A DNA stretch of 64,000 nt from Xestospongia muta (lineage: Eukaryota > Porifera > Demospongiae > Haplosclerida > Petrosiidae), in assembly GCA_963693285.1 (NCBI GenBank), contig OY848917.1, forward strand, positions 34,235,245 to 34,299,244. Direction: 5' to 3'. The position numbers and the translations under genes are program-made. A model generated the notes under the pieces. It was not told the origin of the DNA, searched no databases, and saw only the letters and a list, made by a program, of their open reading frames with translations. The stretch's first letter is position 1. Each line of letters begins with the position of its first letter. Below are positions 1-12,764 of the stretch, piece by piece.

Positions 1-1786
1 ATGACTATATCATGAAACATTTTGAACCTGGGAGTGATGATGAACTTGGGTTTAATAGTGATGTTGAAGAACTCAAGTAAGATTTTAAAAAATACACATA
101 CATTAAAAAATTGCTATTCTTCTAAGTGATGATATTGAAGATGAGCATGGTCTCTCCTTACCATCATTTCGAGAAGAGGATACTTTAAACAACGATACAA
201 CATCTAACTATTTACCTAACATCACCACTGTGAAAAGGTAAACATAAAAATGATATGATTATACTTACTATATATAACAGTGATGAGTTCAAGTGGACAG
301 ACGAACTAGAACCTATTAATATTAACAAGTTCTGCGAACATGTCAGTCCAACTAGTCGCTTACCTTCGAAACCAGTTGAAATCTTTAGATTGTTTTTCGC
401 AGAAGAAATAACAGAGACAATCGTTTATGAGACCAGCTGCTATGCTAAACATTGCATGGAAGAAGAAAAATTTACTAAGTGGGATAAACTAACCTGACAA
501 GAGTTGGAGGCATACTTTGGCTTCATGATTTTGATGGGCTTAGTCTCACTACCATCATATCATGACTACTGGAAAAAAGATGAATTCCTTCACTATCATC
601 CAGTTGCCAATCGAATACCATGAGATCGATTTTTTTAGATATCACGATATCTTCATTTTGTGAACAACTCCACAATTTTACCTCCAGACAGTGAAAACTA
701 CGACCAATTATATAAGGTGTGACCAGTCATAGAGTATCTATGTGACAAATTTCATCATGTCTACGACCCACATTGTGAGTGCAGTATTGATGAGGCAATG
801 GTCCCTTATAAGGGACGGTGCTCAATGAAGCAATACATACCTCAAAAACCAACTAAAAGGGGTTTAAAAGTGTGGATGAGAGCAGATTCCACCAATGGGT
901 ATGTCTCAGAATTCCAAATATACGTTGGAAAAGAAAAAGGTTCAGTAGAAAGTAAACTAGGAGAACGGGTAATGCGAGAAAAATAAAACACAAAAATTAT
1001 CAAGTTTTCTGTGACAATTTTTTCACAAGTTTCTCACTGTTCGGTGACTTATTAGCTGATGGTTTGTATGCTTGCGGCACTGTAAGAACACATTGCAAAG
1101 GTTTCCCTAATGATCTTAAAGAGTATATTCTACATAATAAATTAGAGAGAGGAGAAAGCATCACCTTGCAATGTATAAATCAAACAAATATGATCACTAC
1201 AGTCTGGGAAGACACAAAACTTGTCTCAGCAACATCAACAAGTGCTCAACCACTTTCTCACAATGAGGTAACTAGACAAATGAAAACAGGAGAGAAAAGG
1301 AAATTACCATGCCCTCAAAACATTACAATATATAATCAGTATATGGGTGGTGTTGACAGAAATGATCAATTGCGGCAATATTACCACATAAAACTTAAAT
1401 GTCGAAAGTACTATAAGTATATTTTCTGGTTCCTCATGGATGTGGGAATTACCAATTGTTTTATTCTGGCAAAAGAATACACTGACCTTTCATTAAAACA
1501 TGTAAAAGATTTTCGTCTCCAACTTGCAAAGGAGCTGATTAGTTCCTTCAATGGAAGGAAACGATGTGGTAGAAAGTCCCTTTCTCAACCAGCCAAAAAA
1601 TTTATTACGTCACATTTTCCCTTAAAAATAGATGGGAAGCAACATCGCTGCCATTACTGCTACCATTATAAACAAACACGTAAAGACACAACATGGCATT
1701 GTTTCGATTGTGATCTACACTTTTGCCACAATGGAAGAAGTGATGACTGCTTTTTACTTTACCACAAACAACATGTACATTTATGA
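1..1786 (+). pseudogene. piggyBac transposase relic 1 (5' end outside window)
   Basis: Decayed piggyBac-family (PGBD-like, DDE_Tnp_1_7) transposase. The acidic N-terminal stretch (SDDELGFNSDVEEL) is readable from about base 10. The catalytic core follows, with SIDEAMVPYKGR near 790, CDNFFTS near 1010 and MGGVDRNDQLRQYY near 1350, so all three expected Asp positions are still visible. A C-terminal Cys/His-rich finger (HCFDCDLHFCHNG and flanking Cys pairs) lies at 1650-1780. The frame is broken by stops at about 496, 622, 637 and 721 and by a stop and frameshift around 985-1000. At least two of these stops (R-like positions before DRFF and PVIEY) look like CGA to TGA changes, as expected of CpG decay. 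The spacing between conserved blocks is otherwise normal, so this is an old but nearly full-length copy. It can no longer encode a transposase. Confidence 0.9.
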
Positions 1787-3751
1787 AGTAGAAACTCTAT
1801 TAGACTATCATATCATACACTACACTTACTATATCCATAATATATTAACTTATACTAAATTCTTAGAGTAAAATACAACAAACACAAATAACTTGACCTT
1901 ATTGTACTGATGACTGGCTTCGCTATAGAAATGGTGTCCTTCTTTTCAGCAGATGGCGCTTAGCCAATGTTTGTACGCTTTTAACATTTCAATAGACATA
2001 TCTAGAATGTAAACATCAAGAAAAACAAGGTTAGTACTGCCTTACTTAGTCTTAAAACCTTCTGGAAGACAGCGCTTTCCAATAATGGAAGCGCTTAGAG
2101 TAGCATATCATTTCAAGTGAGTTCTTACCTCGAAACCTTTAAAATAACTTAATATCCTAGCTCTGAGAACATTCTTCTACACTTCTGATGGGTCACATAA
2201 TCATTAGACAGACGAAGTTTGAAGGTAAACAGCAAAAACTAAGGCAACAGACGCGAGCGTGGTTCAACTTCCTGTGGGCAATTTAATTCCGTATTAGATT
2301 GAACACGCCCTTAATTAATTCCGTATATAAAGGGTTAAATTGTACTTCAGTGCTAAGTGCATATAGTAGTTGACATAATACCTCACCTTACATTCCATGC
2401 ATAAATCACCTTTTTTTTAATAAAGCACTCAATTCGGACAGAGTATAGGCATTAAAGCTCGGTTACTTTTACCATTTTGTTTACATCATCTGCATAGACA
2501 TGTGAAAGAGCCATTATGTTGTATCAACCATTTTGTGCCACTATCCACCTAACTATGTGAATCAGTTTGTTTTCTATGTTGTCTGGATATCCAAGACTAT
2601 TGTCAAAGCCATACAAATAGTTCAACCAATATTGAGTGATAACTTAATGTGGCAATAGTTGGATGGCACCTTAAACAGTCATTCTTTACTGCCAATCCTA
2701 CCTTGCCTGCATGGATATCAGAAAAGCATAGTTTGCGATGTTGTTCAGGTTCATTTGGACTGCAATTTCATTTGTATTGCAATTTTAGTTGCTGCCATCA
2801 TCAAATAGTTGTGAGAGGCCAGTTGGTGATTATGCTTATTAGAGAGTTACCCTACTATAGAAACACATCATAGTTTTTTCCTTCCTTCACTCATTAACAT
2901 TAAATGTTCATGTAGTCAAGTACTTGGTACATTGTCATAAAAGTTGTTACCTTCTGAATTCCAGATGTATGCATGTTGATGAGCTGATATAAAAACAAAA
3001 TTTATCAGTTCCAACTTAAAACAAATCAATTAGAACTTACAATGCGCTTTTTGGCATGAAAAACACATAATGTGTCCTGTTTTTAGTGTTTTGCAGATTT
3101 TATGAGACATTCATTCCCTTTTACAAAAGACCTTATATGATATCTTCCTGTTTGGGTCTGTTAATTTAGCATCAATAAATCTAGTTATCTATCTTGAACT
3201 AATTTGATGCCTTTATTTTAATAAAATAATTTTGATACAATATCTATAAACAAGATGAAGTATGTGTCATTTAAATCAGTGTATGTAAAATTACTAATTT
3301 ACACAAGGTTTTGAGGCACTACAAGCCATAATCACATTTTGTGTGGGTGGATCAATATTTTACTAAAATCATATTTTCTCAATAATTGAATTTGCGTGAC
3401 AGGTCCCTTTCTGCATGGACTGTCACAATTCTTTTGAAAACTGGTAACATTATAGAGTCACTATTGCAATGTATTCCTCTGCATCTAAAGCCAGTTTTAC
3501 TTCTCATTCAAAAGTTGCCAAATATTCCATTTTAATGTACTTGTCAGTTGTCTCTTACTAAGCAGTTTCTTCTATAATTAAGTTGCTTGAATAAATTTGA
3601 CCTTATAATATATATTTTTAAAATATACAAGAACACAGAATGAGTGTCACAATTGAGAGTCCTTGCAGTAACACCTAGTATCTTATGGAACATTATCAAA
3701 TGGGCATCTCACTCACTCATGACTACAAGGAAAAAACATTTGACCAACATA
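1787..3751. other. non-coding flank of piggyBac relic 1, with candidate element end at 2335-2338
   Basis: No gene is recognised. An AAAGGGTTAA sequence ends at 2338; AAGGG next to a TTAA target site is the usual shape of a piggyBac terminus, so 2334 may be the 3' end of the element to the left. The other end lies outside the window and cannot be compared. A 75-bp segment at about 2336-2410 recurs, diverged, at about 7966-8040. The remainder is AT-rich with only short, meaningless open frames. Confidence 0.45.
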
Positions 3752-4010
3752 TGTGACCATAAATACGAAAATGGTACCTAACGCGCAAATGAATTTCGAA
3801 GAAACGCTTGTATAGAAACGGTTGCTATGCGGCCATCTTGAACAGTAGGTTATTAAAATTCAGTACATGACAAGCATAATAATTGACCTATATGAATACC
3901 AAATTATATTGATTTCCTACTTAAGATGGCCGCGTAGCAACCGTTTATACACAAGCGTTTCTTCGAAATTCGTTTGCGCGTTAGGTACCATTTTCGTATT
4001 TATGGTCACA
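3752..4010. mobile_element. palindromic MITE, about 259 bp, with TA target duplication
   Basis: Bases 3752 to about 3838 and about 3924 to 4010 are near-perfect inverted copies. The tip reads TGTGACCATAAATACG on one side, with its reverse complement on the other, and the arms also share the GGTACCTAACGCG and GCAACCGTTT blocks. About 85 bp of unrelated spacer separates the arms. Both ends are flanked by TA (3750-3751 and 4011-4012), the target duplication typical of Tc1/mariner-type elements. There is no coding capacity, so this is a foldback, non-autonomous element. Confidence 0.85.
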
Positions 4011-4012
4011 TA

Positions 4013-6139
4013 TTATGGGGAAGTAAGTGTTATAATTAACATGTAATGATTACTTCAAAAATATTTACGCACACTTTAATATACAGGCACTACGCCCTAT
4101 CTGTTCACCTTACTAACCTTTATGTAGAGTTTAATCTAAATTTTCAAAGTTGCTGAAATGAAAGACATTTATTACATGATCTATTGAGAATTTTTTGTCA
4201 ACAACTATCAATGAACATCAACTAACAGCATTGTTAATGTTTTTTTTATATTGACAAAAAGAATGTATAGTCACTGCTAGTTTGAAGGACACAAAAAGAA
4301 TAGAACAATAATAAATAAAACAGAATTAAGTTATTAAAGTACAGAATATAGTATCATTATTAACGCAGAGACAAAATAAGTGACTGATAGTATATGCCAG
4401 CCATAATGACTCAGAATTTTAATATAACTGCTACTGAGAAAGGATCATATCTATTAGTAGTTTCTCTCACGCAATTCAAAGTTTCACCATCCTTAGCTTC
4501 CAAAATTTGCTTATACACATGGTAGCCTCTGATCATTGACTGGCAGGTAAAGCATGTGGCCATTTTCAATAGTGTGATACACGACACACCCATAAGTATT
4601 ATTATTATTATTATGCACAAAATTTAAGACCCGCTAAAATTTTAAAATCATACAAACCACGAAAATTTATACCCATGGAAATTTCAACGTCTACGGTAGT
4701 TAAACTGCTGAAATTTGTTTTGATGTGAAATGCAACACTGGTATGATGAACTGGGATCACTTTTTTGTTTCATTTTTTATATTATTAGCTGATTCATACG
4801 TCACTGACCTAAATATGTTAATTATAACATCTGTGAATGTTGCAATTGTTGGATCATTCCTCTACTGAATGTCTGGTCACGAAAGGAGTGAATCTGAAAG
4901 AGTAATGAATGACATATATTATTAATCAAAATTATGTGCAATCATTATGTGAAATGATACTGACAAAAGTTTAATTTGCGATAATGTTTTGTTGCATCCT
5001 CTGCATACAATACATGGTTAGTCATACTTAAAAAAAGTCATGTTTATAATACTAAATTATATAATACTAAATGTTAGCTTCTTGTGACTTGATGCTGTAT
5101 GGAGAAAGATGAGTTTTTTGTATTATATACTTGGGTGTTCATTTCCTACAATAGTAACATATAGGGAAGGAAAAGCCACATGTGACAAAGGGCTGGGCAA
5201 GCTAATTCAATTTAAAAGTAAATAATTTTCTAAGACATATTTGTTGATAGAAACAACACCTACTATTTTTGGCTATACATTTTTACTTCATGAAATTAAT
5301 TTTCTTAAATACTAAGAGAAATGGAGATTTAGAATATTTTGTCTTGATAAAATACACCCACCAAACTCTGTCTGTTGATATAAGGCATTTATGAATGGTA
5401 ACCACACGTACCTTTTTGGGTGTAACGTTTCACTTCCAATTGTTGTGCTTCTGTCTCAATTGTAGTTTTCATAAATTGCCTGTAACTTCTGATTGATCTC
5501 AGAAAGTAAGTAGTCTTATTCTTTCACTGATCTGAATTTGCAATTCAACAACATTTTTTTGAAATGACGGGAGAAAGTGTACATACTCTATTATCTCCCA
5601 TGACAATCATATGGAGATAAGTTTCCTTCGTTCAGTTGCTGTACCTGTAAAAAAGCTAAAGTTGGTAACACTACAAGTTAAGAGCTTACTTTTACCTCAA
5701 AATGTGAACTTGAGCTTTTAGTTTTTTTGCCATTGGTTCATGATCATCGGAAAAGAAGCACCTGAACTATCATATTAAGTATGTTAACTGTACTTGTTGC
5801 TAATAGTAAAATTATCTTCTCATCATCCATTTTAAAAAACTGTGATTGTACACGTGACTGACTGGTTTTCATTGGCCAGACACATTGCTTGGAGTGTCCG
5901 ATAGAAAATTTGTCTATACTTGTATTGCATTGTGTCAGCTAATGTGTACACATTACCATCGTGTTCACAAAGCAAAACACACAGAGCGAGATGCAACACG
6001 ATAAAACATTTCTTATGTAAACCAGCCTTTACTCTTCATATCATTCAACACCATATAAACTTGGGATGGAAGTCTTCAATGATGTTATCACCTATGATGG
6101 CTCTTACTTCTGGGTAGCTTACTATTATAACCAAAATTG
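4013..6139. other. unassigned AT-rich DNA
   Basis: No gene, RNA or repeat was recognised. Open frames here (for example 4411-4620 on the minus strand and 5920-6117) are short and of low complexity, with no motif or plausible splice context. Confidence 0.4.
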
Positions 6140-6808
6140 TATGTAGTTTTTACATAAAATGATAACAGCATAAGTAAACTTTTCTTAATATATATACTCA
6201 CACTATTATCGGGTGCTGTTTCTTGGCATCCTCTCTCTATGCAGCGTGGTTGGCCACACTGGAAATACTATGATATAGAGTGGATTAATGTGTGGTGGTA
6301 TTGACAGTTGAGGTTGTTTGTTACCTCTTCACTGCTACTTGCTTTGTTCTCTTTATCTTCTTCCACTTCAATTTATTGTACAGGCCACTTTAATGTTACT
6401 TATGTCAGGCATTTCAGTGCATGTGTTCTTACTTCTTCAATGTCAGTCTATGTTATATAAAGTTTTAATCTAACAAGAACTGTATTACTGGGCTTAGCAG
6501 GATTCTATTTTTTGGTTACACATATATTAAAGTGCACTAAGCTTGACTCCCAACATGGCAGATAGCAACCGTTGCTATGGTTAAAGGATGCACCTCCTCT
6601 CAATTATTACTTCTGCACACCCTTCTATATGTGCGTGTCATAATGTTCATATCTATTGACACCATATCTTTATTAGCTTAACAAACAAGCAGTGATTGTA
6701 TTAGTCTGAATTAATCTTGTTTTTTTTATAAAGTTAATTCATCATAAAAAAAACAACAGGCTACATATACTGTCATTAATCAGGAAAATTTGATCAGCTA
6801 GTCTACAC
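6140..6808. repeat. direct duplication, copy 1
   Basis: This segment matches 7298-7955 along its length with scattered substitutions and small indels. Shared landmarks include CTCACACTATTATCG, the GCTGTTTCTTGGCAT block and GATAGCAACCGTTGCTATGG. The offset is about 1.15 kb. No reading frame is shared, so this is duplicated non-coding DNA or two copies of a dispersed repeat. Confidence 0.8.
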
Positions 6809-7297
6809 TGTATGTTCTCTTTAGAACTCAAAAATATTAACACTTAAATCAAATATTGTTGTTATTATTGTCATTAATATATTATGTGTAATTAATGTAA
6901 ATGTCACCACCACCAATAAACTGGCAGTAATGATGCTTAAAACCTGGATTTTTAATTTTGATGATCTTAGTCTTTGAATCATTCTGGTTGAGTTTATAAT
7001 AATTCTTATTAACTAAAACCAACAACACCTCATAATGTGCTCACTTTAAAAAAAGCATGATAGTGCTTAACGCAAAGTGTGCGCTGAGTCTTCTTTTTGC
7101 AGGTATTAACTGGACACTTTGACTAGACATGAGATAAAGTGTAGTGAATTGTGTTGTTAATTTACCCATTGGTGGTACTTATTTTTTTCTACTGCTTCCT
7201 GAATATGTGTATGTGTATGTATGTGTGTGTGACATAGTTTGATTGATAGATACTTTGACTTACTTTTATTTGTGGCCAACAAAATCTACAAAACTAT
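6809..7297. other. spacer between the two duplicated segments
   Basis: AT-rich with a short TATGTGTATG-type simple repeat at about 7205-7230. No gene seen. Confidence 0.4.
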
Positions 7298-7955
7298 ATG
7301 TAGTTTTACTTAAAATGATAATGGCATAAGTAAAGTTTTCTTAACATACTCACACTATTATCGAGTGCTGTTTCTTGGCATTCTCTCCCTATGCAGCGTT
7401 GTTGGCCACACTGGAAATACTATGATATAGAGTGGATTAATGTGTGTTAGTATTGACAGTTGAGGTTGTTTGTTACCTCTTCACTGCTACTTGCTTTGTT
7501 CTCTTTATCTTCTTCCACTTCAATTTATTGTACAGGCCACTTTAATGTAACTTATGTCAGGCATTTCAATGCATGTGTTCTTACTTCTTCAATGTCAGTC
7601 TATGTTATATAAAGTTTTAATCTAACAAGAACTGTATTACTGAGCTTAGCAGGATTCTATTTTTTGGTCACGCATGTATTTAAGTGCACTAAGCTTGACT
7701 CCCAACATGGCAGATAGCAACCGTTGCTATGGTTAAAGGATGCACCTCCTCTCAATTATTACTTCCGCACAACCTTCTATATGTGTATGTCATAATGTTC
7801 ATATCTATTGACACCATATCTTTATTAGCTTAACAAACAAGCAGTGATTGTACTAGTCTGAATTAATGTTGATTTTTTGTAAAGTTAACTCATTATATAA
7901 GAAAACAACAGGCTACATATACTGTCATTAATCAAAAAAATTTGACCAGCTAGAC
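7298..7955. repeat. direct duplication, copy 2
   Basis: Second copy of the 6140-6808 segment, diverged at several percent of positions, so the duplication is not recent. It runs into a diverged copy of the 2336-2410 segment at about 7966-8040. Confidence 0.8.
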
Positions 7956-8701
7956 TAGACTAAATTAAAATGTACTTCATTGCTATTTGCATATAATAGG
8001 AAATGCGTCACCTTACATTCCATGCATACAGAGTAAAACACTGTCTTGCTTCCTCTTTGTTTCTTTTGGGATGAAGCTGGGCTTCTCTATCATCATCAGT
8101 GTCATACTATGGCATATAATGTTTTGATACAAAAGCTCTCTTGACTTCTCTTCATTTTGTTTTTATAATGTGTAGTTTCCAGGAAAAGTGGCAAAAAATA
8201 TTATATACAATCATTACATGATATGAAACTGACATTATGTTTATGTACTTGTATTATTGTCATGTAACATTTCTCAGCATCCCCTGCCTATACTGGACTA
8301 ATGGTGCTCTTCTTGTTGTATAAATTGTTACGTTAAGTATGTCACTTCCATGACATTCTTAATATCTATATAATGATATATAAGATAAGTTGTATATGCC
8401 TTTACGTTATGTAAATGATATAATCCCCACTTAATCCAGTTACAGAGTCATGCCAGACTGGTAGCATTCTTAGTCAACTGTTAACTGTTTAATTATCTTT
8501 CAAAACCTCTGGGAGACCTAAAATGCTCTGCACTTTCGATTCATGACACCCCTGTTGTTTAGATATTTGGATGAAGAGATGATCTTTGTTCAATGCTCGT
8601 TTGTGATCTTTCTGTTTGGAATTTCTTCTTCATGCTCACTTTTTTCCTGGTTCAAATACATGCAATGAAATTATCCCTTGGAAAGTACATGTATAGGGAA
8701 T
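7956..8701. other. unassigned DNA left of the exact duplication
   Basis: Apart from the diverged copy (7966-8040) of the segment at 2336-2410, nothing recognisable. Confidence 0.4.
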
Positions 8702-10336
8702 AAAAAAGGTTCAAAAGCTAAAGTGTTTTATGATGCACTCAAGCATTAACCGGGAAAAAAATCATGTAGCCAGTTATTTTCATGATGACTTAAGCAGAAA
8801 CCATTACAGAAAAATTAAACACGAGAATTACTTAATTTACATGCACATAAGGCAGAAATCTCCGTTAAATTAAACCCACACTTTCTGGATATTGTGTCCT
8901 TGTGGCTGCCAGTGTGAATTCCATATATTCCATAACCATGTTTTTTACTCTTGTACAGCTTGCGCTTGTGTACATGGATAACCTGCACCCACAATATGTA
9001 ATTGGTGGTTAGATTTGGATGATGTGACCACTTGGCTCAATAAAGACATTTTTTGAGTTGTTGATGTTAGCAAAATGGAAATGTCTGTTGTCAGTGTTCC
9101 TCTTAGTGACGCAAGATATAATAAATAACATTCATGATGCCAAAGGTTAATTGCATCATGATTTTCAGGAAGTAAGTATACGCTTTTATGACAAATGCCT
9201 GACAAATTGTGCAATAACATGCGACTAATGACAGAAGGTTATCCATCTGTGTATTCTTGTGTTCATCTGTAAACTACTAAATAGTAGGTGTGGTTTCTAT
9301 AAAATGGCTGTGCAATTAATATAAATTTTCAATTTTTTGTTTTAGCTAAAAATGTTAGTCACTGTACTGGTATACAATACTGACATAAAAAGTCATCACA
9401 TACAGTATCACTTGAAATACATGACTTATGTAACCATTTTTTGCACATGTAAAATTGAATCCAATCAATAGTTTCTGCATTAGTTGCATCTTCCTTTTTA
9501 AAACATATACCACAATATTGTATCTCTTCTTCAAGCCTCATTGAACAAAACTTCTCCCCTGTTGTTGGCTTTGCCCATATTTATCTGATGCTCTCTTTTT
9601 CCCAGTTGAATGAAACCTAAGTTGTTTTGATGCTTTGCATTTGATGCAGGGTTATGTTTATGTATAAACATTGCTTCAGCATCAGCATCATGATGATTAC
9701 TTTGCAGTGCTTTTAAGGAATTTATTCCTGTAATGACATGTCTCTTAGCTGTACAAACTGCATCTATATTATGTATGGGTTCTGTTAAAAGCAGCTTAAG
9801 CTCATCAAATTTGTCTTGGAAAAATACTCCTTGGAATCTTTTTCCTCTAAATCAAAGCAAGTTGTGTCAGATTTTCCACTAACTCTTCATCATCAGAAGT
9901 AAATACAGAAGGTTGAAACAGTCTATTTTTTTGCTTTATCTGAGGTGTAGTCTTCTACGTTTTCCTTATTGTTACATCTTGAAAGAAAAAATGGTTTCTA
10001 CATATTATATATATAGTTATGAAATTCATTAATAATAACATTACCTGATGAATAATGTCTATTAAACAGATTTGTTAGATTTTTACTGGTTCCTGTCATT
10101 TATAATATTAAAAACATTGAATACTACTAGTGTTCACTACCTCGACAAACAAAGCCTACTGACATATCAGTGGTTGTCACTATAGCTGGGGTGTGTATTA
10201 TATTTTGAATAATTCCATTAGTTTTTAATATTCACAATCTCATAAATTTTATCACCTGTATACACTTGGCAGGTATCAAATAAGCCCCTACACAATATCC
10301 AGTCATATTATGTATAATGTTTTTTATGTTAGTGTT
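8702..10336. repeat. exact tandem duplication, copy 1 (offset 1644 bp)
   Basis: Every stretch I compared is identical to 10346-11980 at an offset of exactly 1644 bp, including both short minus-strand frames inside. The copies are separated by a 9-bp junction. TTCAAAAGCTAAA occurs twice around the junction and at the left edge, a microhomology compatible with unequal or replication-based duplication. Perfect identity means either a very recent event or an assembly artefact. Confidence 0.9.
9359..9865 (-). pseudogene. PHD-finger-like transposon relic (copy 1)
   Basis: Two overlapping minus-strand frames. The upstream one (about 9865 to 9545) begins around GVFFQDKFDELK and runs about 105 residues to a stop. 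The downstream one starts at 9541 with a Cys-rich finger of PHD style: CGIC, then a WIQ-x-MCKKWLH-x-SC core and a final CQYC. In a good PHD finger the core reads WIQCDxC; here the first Cys of that pair is Phe, so one zinc ligand appears lost. The two parts are in different frames, so the gene is broken. The finger resembles the tail of the ZSWIM-like pseudogene at 12952-17943, and this may be a piece of a related element. Confidence 0.55.
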
Positions 10337-10345
10337 CAAAAGCTA

Positions 10346-11980
10346 AAAAAAGGTTCAAAAGCTAAAGTGTTTTATGATGCACTCAAGCATTAACCGGGAA
10401 AAAAATCATGTAGCCAGTTATTTTCATGATGACTTAAGCAGAAACCATTACAGAAAAATTAAACACGAGAATTACTTAATTTACATGCACATAAGGCAGA
10501 AATCTCCGTTAAATTAAACCCACACTTTCTGGATATTGTGTCCTTGTGGCTGCCAGTGTGAATTCCATATATTCCATAACCATGTTTTTTACTCTTGTAC
10601 AGCTTGCGCTTGTGTACATGGATAACCTGCACCCACAATATGTAATTGGTGGTTAGATTTGGATGATGTGACCACTTGGCTCAATAAAGACATTTTTTGA
10701 GTTGTTGATGTTAGCAAAATGGAAATGTCTGTTGTCAGTGTTCCTCTTAGTGACGCAAGATATAATAAATAACATTCATGATGCCAAAGGTTAATTGCAT
10801 CATGATTTTCAGGAAGTAAGTATACGCTTTTATGACAAATGCCTGACAAATTGTGCAATAACATGCGACTAATGACAGAAGGTTATCCATCTGTGTATTC
10901 TTGTGTTCATCTGTAAACTACTAAATAGTAGGTGTGGTTTCTATAAAATGGCTGTGCAATTAATATAAATTTTCAATTTTTTGTTTTAGCTAAAAATGTT
11001 AGTCACTGTACTGGTATACAATACTGACATAAAAAGTCATCACATACAGTATCACTTGAAATACATGACTTATGTAACCATTTTTTGCACATGTAAAATT
11101 GAATCCAATCAATAGTTTCTGCATTAGTTGCATCTTCCTTTTTAAAACATATACCACAATATTGTATCTCTTCTTCAAGCCTCATTGAACAAAACTTCTC
11201 CCCTGTTGTTGGCTTTGCCCATATTTATCTGATGCTCTCTTTTTCCCAGTTGAATGAAACCTAAGTTGTTTTGATGCTTTGCATTTGATGCAGGGTTATG
11301 TTTATGTATAAACATTGCTTCAGCATCAGCATCATGATGATTACTTTGCAGTGCTTTTAAGGAATTTATTCCTGTAATGACATGTCTCTTAGCTGTACAA
11401 ACTGCATCTATATTATGTATGGGTTCTGTTAAAAGCAGCTTAAGCTCATCAAATTTGTCTTGGAAAAATACTCCTTGGAATCTTTTTCCTCTAAATCAAA
11501 GCAAGTTGTGTCAGATTTTCCACTAACTCTTCATCATCAGAAGTAAATACAGAAGGTTGAAACAGTCTATTTTTTTGCTTTATCTGAGGTGTAGTCTTCT
11601 ACGTTTTCCTTATTGTTACATCTTGAAAGAAAAAATGGTTTCTACATATTATATATATAGTTATGAAATTCATTAATAATAACATTACCTGATGAATAAT
11701 GTCTATTAAACAGATTTGTTAGATTTTTACTGGTTCCTGTCATTTATAATATTAAAAACATTGAATACTACTAGTGTTCACTACCTCGACAAACAAAGCC
11801 TACTGACATATCAGTGGTTGTCACTATAGCTGGGGTGTGTATTATATTTTGAATAATTCCATTAGTTTTTAATATTCACAATCTCATAAATTTTATCACC
11901 TGTATACACTTGGCAGGTATCAAATAAGCCCCTACACAATATCCAGTCATATTATGTATAATGTTTTTTATGTTAGTGTT
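10346..11980. repeat. exact tandem duplication, copy 2
   Basis: Second copy of 8702-10336. At its right edge the sequence leaves the repeat (TTTCAAAAACTAG instead of TTCAAAAGCTAAA), which defines the right breakpoint near 11980. Confidence 0.9.
11003..11509 (-). pseudogene. PHD-finger-like transposon relic (copy 2)
   Basis: Identical to the relic at 9359-9865, carried in the second copy of the exact duplication. It has the same frame break and the same missing Cys in the finger. Confidence 0.55.
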
Positions 11981-12306
11981 TCAAAAACTAGACTATAATG
12001 CTTTGTAAACATTGACAAGCAAATCTGATTTTTATTATAATTTGTTTGGATAGTTCATACTATCAGTCACAGGACTGGCTGATAGTTTTGTAACATTTAT
12101 GAAACAAACATCCTTTTAACATTCAAACAAATACCATAGATCACAGTTTTGTATTTTTATAATACACAAATCAGTTTATATTTATATATTCGAGTTGATG
12201 TGTACTATTGTGTTAATTATTATATAGTTGAAAGTAGAACTCCAATTTTTATGCACTACTTAAACCTACATTTAGGTTGACTGATACTACTCATCTTATT
12301 TGATGA
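11981..12306. other. unassigned DNA
   Basis: AT-rich stretch between the exact duplication and the MULE/ZSWIM region. No feature seen. Confidence 0.4.
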
Positions 12307-12678
12307 TTAAACTTTAGAGGTGGTTCTTTTAGTAGACAGTAGATGAAATGATTTTACTGTTACCTCTTTGATTGACCTCCATTTCAAAACGTAATTTAGA
12401 AAACTGAGTGGAATAAGTCCCGTAAGAGTGTATGTAATTGCACTCATTAATGGAGTAAGATACTGTTCAAACTTGGATCTACTACATTTTCCAGGAACAT
12501 GTCCTAAAGCTTCACATTTGAAATAATCTGTTAGTGCAGTAGTAAATTTGTCAGCTGTAGCTGTGACATACCCAGTATGCACTGAAGTAACTACTTTGAA
12601 TTCCTTTATTCTGCTTTGTAACTCATTGAATGAATCGAACATATCCCCTATAGCAAAGGACATAGTACCACCTGCTTC
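12307..12678 (-). pseudogene. first-exon fragment of a second ZSWIM-like element
   Basis: A minus-strand frame with IGDMFDSFNELQSRIKEF is clearly related to VGDLFNSYEELEAKVTSY in the first exon of the larger element (17681-17943). The rest of the exon has diverged, and none of the downstream conserved blocks (RDSRTL, GGKKY) can be found. The likely start is the Met before SFAIGDMF; the upstream part of the open frame reads through promoter-like sequence also found at 17.95-18.05 kb. I read it as a truncated paralogous copy. Confidence 0.6.
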
Positions 12679-12764
12679 ATAGTTTTGTGCACTGCCACAT
12701 GCGTTGCGTCTGTCTACGTTCGGATATGACACTGCCAGACCTGTAGTGCCGGAAAATTCGACAA

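Noticed and set aside
8945..9220. 91-codon minus-strand frame (and its identical copy at 10589-10864)
   Set aside because: No motif or homology; identity of the two copies only reflects the exact duplication.
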